This document shows, one piece after another, positions 37,601 through 42,747 of a stretch of DNA of 64,000 nt. A program made the position numbers and the translations under genes. The stretch lies in the NCBI GenBank assembly GCA_002320285.1, contig DCKE01000026.1:149071-213070 (forward strand), given 5' to 3'. Under the pieces are notes generated by a model. The model was given only the letters and a program-made list of their open reading frames with translations, made no database searches and was not told where the DNA came from. This DNA comes from Flavobacteriaceae bacterium UBA1682 (GTDB lineage Bacteria; Bacteroidota; Bacteroidia; Flavobacteriales; Flavobacteriaceae). Every line of letters begins with the position of its first letter. Positions within the stretch are counted from its first letter, which is position 1.

Positions 37601-38275
37601 AATGTTGCAGTATGTGCCAAATATACGTTTCCTGAATTGGAGAAGGATCAATACTATTACACCGGATCGGCAGCGACGGGAAAAAAATATAAAGAAGGTG
37701 ATGTGATACAAGTTCCGGGAACTTATATCATCTATGTTTTGCAAGATAATGGAGCTGGATGTTATGAAGAGACATCCTATCAATTAGTCGTAACTGAAGA
37801 TGTTAAGGCTGATGTTTTTAAAGATGAGATTCTTGAGTGTCAATTTTATCAATTGAAACCGCTTTCACAATACAACAAATATTTTACTCAAGCTAATGGA
37901 GCAGGAGTTGAGCTTTATGCCGGAGATTTCATTATGAAGGAACAAACAATCTATGTATACGCCGCCTCACCTGATAGCTTGTGTACTGATGAAAGTAGTT
38001 TTAATATTGCTTATACTGAGTGTCCAATTCCGAAAGGGATTTCTCCTAACGGAGATGGGTTAAATGATACCTTTGACCTGACGCCTCACGGTGTTACTAG
38101 TCTAATTATTTACAATCGATATGGCCGCGAGGTATTTGCATTTAATGGTACTTATACTAACCAATGGTATGGGCAGGACAAAGGTAAAAATCAGTTGCCT
38201 GATGGTACATACTACTATGTACTGGTAAATCGTGATAACCTCACCAAAACAGGGTGGGTGCAGATCAATAAGTAG
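31667..38275 (+). CDS. Giant modular cell-surface protein with T9SS type B sorting domain
   Basis: A 2,202-residue exported protein. After a signal peptide come five modules of about 263 residues, each a choice-of-anchor J (cleaved-adhesin/MAM-like) domain (FWEGFN, CWTIVDNNKD, DDWLISP, NLAWHV) followed by a fibronectin type III domain (WEYFV, YEFYVR, GPITF). They start near 31877, 32650, 33440, 34235 and 35032. Next come a GANDDCSGA beta-sandwich domain (35816-36250), a choice-of-anchor L domain (36251-37035; NGIVLATNGVETS), Ig-like segments, and a C-terminal gliding-motility type B sorting domain (ISPNGDGLNDTF ... LIIYNRYGREVF ... DGTYYYVL). It should be exported by type IX secretion and sit on the cell surface as an adhesin. 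It is monocistronic with a strong terminator. Confidence 0.93.
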   Translation: MKNNTSIFSTLYIALIYFVTLTAFSGEVESKIMQDNRVWNQNSYSPKLHLQPYFKFGQAFALKATACLIQDLPFWEGFNKDSPSMSCWTIVDNNKDSASPLGNNIWRMYNYLPFEGDQFMYFAGGINNDDWLISPTFKMDPLKTYKLTYQYKTNTYSNNEFEVLASNKGLGLNDFTRIIVDKRIYKNDSWTEQKTYITNLSGDVNLAWHVTSVGSVNVFLDAVSIQEVACIEPENLVAKKIKTSQVNLSWDDKINASWEYFIEVAGGNGPLSAGVAATTTEVNVVRDNNNNNLVARTKYEYYVRAKCANGTFGEWIGPASFTTACSTFNLPFSDGFNTSSTTLSCWTILDSNKDRLPSGDNAWKVNNYSTYEGNQVMLFQSYVSNALHDDWLISPTLNMTGGIYAISYYYKTTYAYDNDFEILLSTDGTEPSDFKMVVESKVKRNAANYVKKTVYVKDVIGNVNLAWHLETKGPAVVYIDLVTIDKVDCIAPENDVIVSDIEKDKAKFTWQDSHNTNWEYFVRAQGTGGVPVGSGVLSNNKSVTVSKTTGTGGTNLLPNTWYEFFVRASCGPGKSSVWVGPIAFLTSCDVVALPFWEGFNKTSNTAVCWTIVDNNKDWIAPFGYGNIWNIDSSGMFEGDQGMFFYGDPGTPQHDDWLISPSIKLDANKYYRIKYHYKTSSYYKNDFEVLLSEKGTAVSNFTNKLLVKKGHSSDEWAQEVLVLKGTGSTINLAWHVNTANSYTYFNLDNVFVEEINGCPEPLNLGSKGEKANSATIFWSDNFGTSWEYVVQKRGLSVPIVKGTTTNLKENVINKDQSGNNLDPSTDYDFYVRMICGGGGEYSEWSGPFQFTTACSVFKVPFWEGFNLFSASLKCWTIIDENKDSTPLSSSNIWSLIGYNQFEGTHAMSFNVYDYSNVVESSDWLISPTITFEKNKMYRLKYHFKTNIYNEDSEFEVLASNSGTQPADFKRELVKSQRYKIENYQQNTVFINDLDGDVNLAWHVKGTGVKAIFIDNVFVEEVTGCPEPLKLEVTDIDIKKATISWTDAYNASSWEYFVQEKGKGIPVAKGILTNKKENVLTQDQSGKNLEPNTEYEFYVRTVCSAGGYSIWSGPITFVTLCSTYQAPFWEGFNSDSKSVRCWSSVNKYGTIAPLGGNWKTYPSAYEGDQSVFYYAYNGVKEEAYNDWLISPTITLDGGMYVLKYHYKTLDNNTFNNEFEVLLSTQGADVSKFTTTVLGTKNYREDNYVEEVVFFNVAKGEINLAWHVHSKNTNFSYLYLDNIYLKKVEGCPEPTAVKISNHSTTSMDVEWKQTGGVNNWEVILVDYTTDEKGVPVKTVLVTTTPSTTISGLDAGKAYAVYVRAKCTNGISNSDWSTRVVSGTEIGANDDCSGALNIPINLGEVCGKKVTGSFVNATFSVKKEPTCSGSPTVKKDVWFEFTATSKEHMLNFSDYFSLSKQYYPYIYVSLYDQPCSGISDIAKECFSFNDGVVVSRLLQNLVIGQKYYLRLATTLPAPDFYFSLCITTPAYIDVSLSGDKYTVEQLVKDVLVVADCDLVSNVTYSTGTNFGNEPNGIGYFDKNNSNFPFKNGIVLATNGVETSRGPQTFSQSDGSILWLGDNDLQDLLVKKGQTRQNYNASVLEFDFIPLTDTLKFDFIFASNEYGPSFQCTASDVFAFLLTDLQTNEQTNLAVVPGTDVPVAVAAIRDEKYQGTLTCGSTNEQYFDKFYGDLGLDVRNNPINYSGRTTPMTATSAVKAGRKYHIKLAIANYENTFNNSAVFLAGGSFDLGSIDLGEDLLIETANAICYGKSKIIKSGVTMENAFFKWFKDGVIIPGADQTNLEVSETGLYKVVVTYDGLNCESTGSVRVEVYPKISEKLGQPKSREICRNSLQTLVFDLTTVQAEMLVKEEQSNYIFTYYKTKAAAEAKIDAIGNVKTFELAASEQDVKLYILIEDKKTGCSEIFEWTFVSTTGLKPEIRTNVAVCAKYTFPELEKDQYYYTGSAATGKKYKEGDVIQVPGTYIIYVLQDNGAGCYEETSYQLVVTEDVKADVFKDEILECQFYQLKPLSQYNKYFTQANGAGVELYAGDFIMKEQTIYVYAASPDSLCTDESSFNIAYTECPIPKGISPNGDGLNDTFDLTPHGVTSLIIYNRYGREVFAFNGTYTNQWYGQDKGKNQLPDGTYYYVLVNRDNLTKTGWVQINK

Positions 38276-38297
38276 AAAACTAACAAAAAGCGCACAA

Positions 38298-38328
38298 AAC
38301 TGCCTCTTATCGAGGCAGTTTTTTTTGA
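38298..38328 (+). terminator. Intrinsic terminator of the adhesin gene
   Basis: AACTGCCTC and GAGGCAGTT form a 9-bp stem with a 5-nt loop followed by eight T, about 20 bp past the stop codon. Confidence 0.92.
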
Positions 38329-38810
38329 TCTTGTTTCAATGGCTACGTTGCTTGTGAATTATCATTTTCCAGACCGATTTTTAAGCAATATATTCTAATG
38401 TTTTAAAAGAGTATTTTAAAAATCGCCTTTAAAGGTGAATATTAATATACGGATGAAATTGGTGACAATCTCATCTTCATTAAGTTGATTTTCTATCTCG
38501 GTCATCGGTATTTTTTCAAATCCCCTTATCTAAAAGGATTTGTAAGTTTTGGATGGATTTTTATTTTTAAAATATCCTTGTTATACTTTCACAAAGGGTT
38601 CTTCCCCTTTAGTTTTAGGCCTCAACCTTTTTATTTTCTACTGGTGTATGTAGTTCTGCACACAAAAAACAAGGAATATGAGGGTTTGGTTTTCAATTAA
38701 CGCGGAAAGTCTACTATCTGCATTTTGAATACAGGAATCCGCACTTTGGAAACATTTGATTTTTAAAGTAAGCTCACCTTTGTAGGGAAATATTTAAAGA
38801 TTTAAAAATC
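38329..38810. other. Intergenic region before the truncated dehydrogenase
   Basis: About 480 bp. A 71-codon plus-strand frame (38485-38700) is hydrophobic and Phe-rich with no family resemblance, so I do not call it. CACCTTTG at 38775-38782 is a one-mismatch -7 element for the following gene. Confidence 0.45.
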
Positions 38811-39287
38811 ATGCAAAAAACAATATTAATTACAGGCGCTTCCTCAGGAATTGGAAAGGAGACTAGTTTCTATTTTGCAAAACAAGGATGGAATGTTATC
38901 GCTACTATGCGTAATCCTGAAAGAGAAACGCAACTCATTCAACAACCCAATATTTTAGTTACCGCGTTAGAAGTAACACAGCCCAAATCGATTGTAGCAG
39001 CTATCGAAAAAGGAATGGAACGATTTGGTCAAATAGATGCTTTGCTAAATAATGCGGGCTATGGTCAACAGGGACTATTTGAAGCGATTACGGCTGAGCA
39101 AGTTCAACAACAATTCGATGTCAATGTTTTTGGACTAATGAATGTAACAAGAGCGGTATTGCCCTATTTAAGAAAACAAAAAAATGAAAGTGTGATTGTA
39201 AATATCCCCCGCTGGTGCGCGAGTATTAAAAATATCCGAATACGCTACCGCGCGAGTCCTCTCTCCCCGCTGGTGCGCGAGTATTAA
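38811..39287 (+). pseudogene. Short-chain dehydrogenase/reductase, truncated by a REP-like element
   Basis: The native part covers 38811-39205 (about 132 residues): the cofactor motif TGASSGIGKET, then ALEVTQPKSI, the NNAGYGQ motif and FGLMNVTRAVLPYLRKQ up to VIVNI. The catalytic Ser and YxxxK motif, which should follow VIVNI, are missing. Instead the frame passes into the repeat element, giving the same PRWCASIKNIRIRYRASPL tail as in the broken hydrolase, then a stop. No SDR sequence resumes after the element, so the 3' half was lost. Confidence 0.9.
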
Positions 39288-39690
39288 AAATATCCGAATA
39301 CGCTACCGCGCGAGTCCTCTCGCGTGGTATACATTATATATAAGAACTCTCAATCATGTTGAGAGCTTTGTGTTTATAAAGATAATTTATCGATAAAAGT
39401 AGGCCTTCTGTTTGTGTCAAAATAGAATTGGGTTTATTTGTATATTACTTGCGTTTTATGAGAGGGAATATCTGTGTATTGAATTTTATCACGCAAAAGG
39501 ATTGACTCTGTCGAATTTCAGTTGGTGATGTGGTTAAATTTTTAATTACCACACGAAAGGATTCGTGCGGTAGTGGGGAGTATATGTATATTGAATTTTA
39601 CCACGCAAAAGGATTGACTCTGTCGAATTTCAGTTTTTGTTGTGGTTAAATTTTTAATTACTACACAAAAGGATTCGTGCGGTAGCGGGG
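39206..39690 (+). mobile_element. REP/MITE-like palindromic element, copy 2 with duplicated ends
   Basis: The same element as at 28739-29079, in the same orientation. The left end unit occurs twice in tandem (39207-39264 and 39265-39327), and the right end unit of about 110 bp also occurs twice (to 39578 and 39579-39690), which accounts for the greater length. Core differences from copy 1 are scattered point changes; the central hairpin is degraded (CTCTCAA/TTGAGAG still pairs). No coding capacity for a transposase. Flanks: dehydrogenase gene on the left, unrelated sequence on the right; no obvious target duplication. Confidence 0.82.
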
Positions 39691-39737
39691 CTGCGGTGTA
39701 AAATAAAAGATTCTACATTTGCTAGTACTATTGAAGA

Positions 39738-39776
39738 AGCAGTAAAGTGGAAGCTTTGGGCTTTTTTTTTACTGCT
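39738..39776. terminator. Terminator-like nested hairpin
   Basis: AGCAGTAAA and TTTACTGCT enclose a smaller AAGC/GCTT stem followed by nine T on the plus strand. It sits just downstream (minus strand) of the small lipoprotein gene at 39800-39967. Confidence 0.5.
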
Positions 39777-39799
39777 CCTATAAATTGTAAATAGTAAAA

Positions 39800-39967
39800 T
39801 TATTTTTTATTGAACATTTTAGAAAGGATCCAAATAATTAATCCAACGACAATAAATACTAATATAAATGCCCACCACATACCAGCTTTAAAAATGGTTT
39901 CTATTGCACTACAGCTCGTAAATAAAAATGATGACAATATCAAACAGCTAATAAAATATTTTCTCAT
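39800..39967 (-). CDS. Small lipoprotein with one transmembrane helix
   Basis: A 55-residue protein. The N-terminus is a lipoprotein signal (CLILSSFLFTSC), followed by SAIETIFKAGMWW and a hydrophobic helix AFILVFIVVGLIIWIL ending in Lys-rich KMFNKK. Short proteins of this build (Cys lipobox, then AGxxxG, then one helix) are common in Bacteroidota and sometimes carry a wrong 'phosphatidate cytidylyltransferase' label; the function is unknown. It is the only intact small gene between the repeat element and the IS3 remnant. Confidence 0.65.
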   Translation of the reverse strand: MRKYFISCLILSSFLFTSCSAIETIFKAGMWWAFILVFIVVGLIIWILSKMFNKK

Positions 39968-40023
39968 AGTCCTAATTTTTAAAGATTTATTTAAATTTAA
40001 TTATAATATTTGATAAATAAAAC

Positions 40024-40250
40024 TTACTTGGTACTTTTATGTTCGTTTTTTTTAAACTTAAAAAATAAATCAATCGTTAACTGTTTACTAAAATCGAAAA
40101 AACGTTGGATATAATAATTGGGCATAGATTTTTCATGATTCCATAAGCACCCATAGAATTACCCCAATAAGTAATACTGATCTCATCACGCCGGAAAGAT
40201 TCTCAACATCTTTTTCTTTTATTACCTTAACAAGTTCAGGCAACATTAGA
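40024..40250 (-). pseudogene. SemiSWEET-type sugar transporter pseudogene
   Basis: On the minus strand LPELVKVIKEKDVENLSGVM, RSVLLIGVILW and, after a one-base frameshift, AYGIMKNLCPIIISNVFSILVNS match the SemiSWEET/MtN3 pattern PQ(I)xKxxKxKSVExxS...LWxxYG...PIxxxN. A stop then interrupts before RLIYFLSLKKN. The first helix is missing: the sequence runs directly into the end of the IS3 remnant at 40253. Three lesions (truncation, frameshift, stop) make it inactive. Intact SemiSWEETs are about 85-95 residue sugar uniporters. Confidence 0.65.
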
Positions 40251-40252
40251 CA

Positions 40253-40550
40253 TGCTAACTTAGCCATTACAAAAAGTTAAGAAATGATCTTAATTTTAAC
40301 CTATGAAACAAGTGCGCAAAATTTATGACAAGGTTTTTAAAGAGAAGGCGGTTCCATTGAGTCGTGAAAGAACAAAGTGATTTCTAAAGAACCGTTGAAA
40401 ATGGAAATATTTGAATACATTGAAATTTGGTACAACAGAAAAAGGAGACATGCTGCTTTGAATTATTCAATTATTGAAGAATTTAACAATCAAATTAATT
40501 GCAAAAATGTAGCTTAACTTATACTGCAGGTTTTATTTGCACATCCAGTA
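40253..40550 (+). mobile_element. Internally deleted IS3-family remnant
   Basis: The left end TGCTAACTTAGCCATTACA matches the left end of the fossil at 26274. It is followed by an OrfA start (KIYDKVFKEKAV, SRERTK) and then, after a large internal deletion, by the OrfB C-terminus at 40383-40517 (EIFEYIEIWYNRKRRHAALN, then YSIIEEF). Everything between, including the DDE catalytic core, is gone. The right boundary is uncertain. It lies in the same orientation as the copy 14 kb upstream. Confidence 0.85.
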
Positions 40551-40639
40551 ATTTGTGGCAACAATGTTCAAGTTGTAATTATATATAGAATTTGATTTAT
40601 ATAGTTGTCAGTACTTTTGGAGGCGATACGGACTTGACA

Positions 40640-40682
40640 AAAAACAAAAAACCTATAATTCACAGAGAACTATAGGTTTTGT
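40640..40682 (-). terminator. Terminator of the tRNA-Ala gene
   Basis: AAAACCTATA and TATAGGTTTT form a 10-bp stem; read on the minus strand it runs into a T-rich tract (TTTTTTGTTTTTTG). It lies about 45 bp downstream of the tRNA. Confidence 0.8.
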
Positions 40683-40725
40683 TTGATGTTGCATTTTTTT
40701 TTAAAACGCAATATTTGTTAATATG

Positions 40726-40799
40726 TGGAGGAGATGGGGCTCGAACCCACGACCTCTTGGCTGCCAGCCAAACGCTCTAGCCAACTGAGCTACACCCCC
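40726..40799 (-). tRNA. tRNA-Ala(GGC)
   Basis: A 74-nt cloverleaf on the minus strand. D arm GCTC-AGTTGGCTA-GAGC, anticodon stem TTTGG/CCAAG with loop CTGGCAG (anticodon GGC), T arm GTGGG-TTCGAGC-CCCAT, discriminator A. The 3' CCA is not encoded. The acceptor stem GGGGGTG/CTCCTCC has one U-U mismatch and one G-U pair, slightly weaker than usual. It has its own -33/-7 promoter and terminator. Confidence 0.93.
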
Positions 40800-40811
40800 A
40801 TTAACGAATCG

Positions 40812-40841
40812 CAAATTTAAACAAAAAAACGACATATCAAA
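40812..40841 (-). promoter_or_regulatory. tRNA-Ala promoter
   Basis: On the minus strand TTTG (40841-40838), an 18-bp spacer and TAAATTTG (40819-40812) give a textbook Bacteroidota promoter. Transcription should start near 40807, about 8 nt before the mature tRNA. It supports using TAnnTTTG as a start-site guide elsewhere in this window. Confidence 0.8.
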
Positions 40842-40888
40842 CCGTTTTGTTGACTTTATCGGTTATTTGTTTTTTGCAGCTTGTTTTT

Positions 40889-41440
40889 TTATCTTTTTTG
40901 ACTTTCCACCAACAGTTCTACCATCAATTTCATCTTGTTTTTATAAAAGGATGACAGATCATTGTCCTGATATAAATCCATATTGCTAATTGGAATTTGA
41001 TAGGGTAGTGACCAGCCACGCAGTGCTTTGACGATATTATCCATCGACTGAATTCCTTGCATAGCTTGATTTCCAGCTGACCAACAGGTTAATCCAATAA
41101 CTTTATTAGTCAGGTAAGCCGGTTGATTGGCTGCGGTGATCTCCAACCAATCCAAAGCGTTTTTCATAACTCCAGTCATCCCACCGTGATATAATGGGCT
41201 TAACCAAATCTGTATGTCGGAATCTATAAACGCCTGCGCAAATTCAATAACAGTATCAGGTACTGATTTCTCACGAGGATTGTACATCGGAATTTGAAAA
41301 TCGGATAAATGAAGTTGTTTTACTTCAACATTCAAAACTTCAAATTGATCTGCGAAATATTGTGTCAACCTTCTAGAGGTTCTAAAGGCTTCTTCATCTA
41401 AAGAGCCGTTGAATAGGATTGCTTTCATAGTAGCGCTCAA
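40889..41440 (-). CDS. NADPH-dependent FMN reductase family protein
   Basis: A 183-residue flavodoxin-fold reductase. KAILFNGSLDEEAFRTSRRL is the phosphate-binding loop for FMN, and SPLYHGGMTGVMKNALDWLE is the conserved flavin/active-site loop of NADPH-dependent FMN or quinone reductases. Two in-frame starts are possible (41440 and 41428, MKAILF); the family N-terminus favours the inner one, so the first four residues are doubtful. Single gene, downstream flank is the tRNA. Confidence 0.9.
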   Translation of the reverse strand: MSATMKAILFNGSLDEEAFRTSRRLTQYFADQFEVLNVEVKQLHLSDFQIPMYNPREKSVPDTVIEFAQAFIDSDIQIWLSPLYHGGMTGVMKNALDWLEITAANQPAYLTNKVIGLTCWSAGNQAMQGIQSMDNIVKALRGWSLPYQIPISNMDLYQDNDLSSFYKNKMKLMVELLVESQKR

Positions 41441-41542
41441 TTGCTATAATAAATCTAAGGCTCAAATTTAAGCTTTAAAAACTAGTTTTCACCAACTTAA
41501 TTCGATTCATTTCGCTTTGTTAAAATTGTCATTATATAAAAA

Positions 41543-41577
41543 GGGGACTTAAAATCCGTTGAGATTTAAGTCCCTTA
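41543..41577 (-). terminator. Hairpin terminator downstream of a possible small gene
   Basis: GGGACTTAAAATC and GATTTAAGTCCC pair with a single bulge. Read on the minus strand the hairpin is followed by five T. It lies about 35 bp past the small ORF 41612-41713. Confidence 0.65.
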
Positions 41578-41611
41578 AAAAGAAAGTATTTCGTGGTTAT
41601 AATTTATGAAG

Positions 41612-41713
41612 TCAGACGGTTCGTAAGGTATATTCAATCGAAAGAACGTTTCTTTTTTTATCAAAATTATTTATTTGAATAGAATTTGGAAGTAGAAAGT
41701 GTTTCGGGGACAT
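41612..41713 (-). CDS. Possible small protein gene (33 aa)
   Basis: A 33-codon minus-strand frame, MSPKHFLLPNSIQINNFDKK followed by RNVLSIEYTLRTV. It has a TAGATTTG -7 element 35 bp upstream and an intrinsic terminator 35 bp downstream, in an otherwise empty 780-bp region. No family recognised. Equally, the transcript could be a small RNA with no coding function. Confidence 0.4.
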   Translation of the reverse strand: MSPKHFLLPNSIQINNFDKKRNVLSIEYTLRTV

Positions 41714-41747
41714 TTTCCGTTTAATTCCGACAACAAAAATATCATTC

Positions 41748-41755
41748 CAAATCTA
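41748..41755 (-). promoter_or_regulatory. -7 element upstream of the small ORF
   Basis: TAGATTTG on the minus strand fits TAnnTTTG; no -33 box is obvious. Confidence 0.4.
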
Positions 41756-42232
41756 ATTAAACAAGTTTTTAATTGTTTAATTAATTCTTTTTTTTATTTA
41801 ATTTAAATAAAAGTAAATTTGTAAGAGAAGTAGGGCAAAGTACCATTTAAAGTTGTTTGCTGAGATTAAACTTGAAAAATGTTAAAGAAATCGCATAAAT
41901 TTGATATTATATTAATGATTTAATAATTTATAGATCACATATATGTATTTATTTTATTAATTGTATTTAAATAATAAATTTTTTATCTCTTTTTGTGTTT
42001 ATTTTAAAAAAAAGTTGGAAATTGAACAATAAAGCAAGCCGTTTATATGTTAATAATTAACAATGTTTTGGATTCGATAGACTACTGTTCTAAAATTTAG
42101 AACAAGTTGTCGTAGGGATACCACTTTCGAGTCGCGGTTGACGAAGTAATTATTAAGGTGGACTCGATCAGGAGTTTATTTAAAATAGAGGAATTGCAAT
42201 AAAGTTGTGAGTATTAAACAAGAATGCGACGT
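41756..42232. other. AT-rich intergenic region with a 17-bp palindrome
   Basis: Very AT-rich to about 42050. At 42087-42103 GTTCTAAAATTTAGAAC is a perfect inverted repeat (8-bp arms around one base), which could be an operator for the lipoprotein gene 130 bp downstream. No further gene is visible. Confidence 0.45.
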
Positions 42233-42652
42233 ATGAAATATATATACCTATTAATCGCGATATTGATTTTCGTCTCTTGTTCCAACGAGGACCACGAAAA
42301 CGATGGTGATATTTTGGGAACTTGGACTTTAACTCGGGAAATTGTGGTCGAATCATCGGATCAAGAGCAGCAATCAATCAACACACAAGAGGTATTACAT
42401 GTGAACCAAGCCATTGTTTACGATTTCAAGAAGGATAATCAATTGTTGATAAAGCAAGACGGAAAAACAGATTTGTTAATGCGTTATAGTTGTTATAGCG
42501 ATTTTGGTTCCAGATTTGAAAATCCAAAATTTGCAATACAAGAATTTATCGACATCAACAATCATACTTATATTTTAAGTCATTCAGAGGGCAAACTGAT
42601 TCTAGATGCTTCACAAAGAAACGGACCGATTTTATACCTCGAACGGAATTAA
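42233..42652 (+). CDS. Lipocalin-like lipoprotein
   Basis: A 139-residue predicted lipoprotein (IAILIFVSC lipobox). The mature part begins acidic (NEDHENDGD) and then ILGTWTLTREIVV, the usual entry of lipocalin-like DUF4923/DUF5004-type barrel proteins, with a late LILDASQRNGPILYLERN strand pair. Function unknown. A start three codons upstream (42224) is also open; MKYIYLLIAIL is the better signal peptide start. Confidence 0.7.
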   Translation: MKYIYLLIAILIFVSCSNEDHENDGDILGTWTLTREIVVESSDQEQQSINTQEVLHVNQAIVYDFKKDNQLLIKQDGKTDLLMRYSCYSDFGSRFENPKFAIQEFIDINNHTYILSHSEGKLILDASQRNGPILYLERN

Positions 42653-42747
42653 ATTCATAAATTACCCTGTAATTCACTATCAACACCACAGTTGTTTTTG
42701 TATCGCGTTACACTTTCTTTTTGTTTGATCAGTAAAATAAATTTACA

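Noticed and set aside
38485..38700. 71-codon Phe/Leu-rich plus-strand frame
   Set aside because: Biased composition, no signal or domain pattern, no promoter, and AT-rich sequence can give such frames by chance.
39206..39690. CRISPR array
   Set aside because: The repeats here are two tandem units at each end of a palindromic element, without regular spacers or cas genes nearby.
39810..40013. 67-codon plus-strand frame
   Set aside because: It is the antisense of the 55-residue lipoprotein gene (39800-39967), which has a coherent signal peptide and helix.
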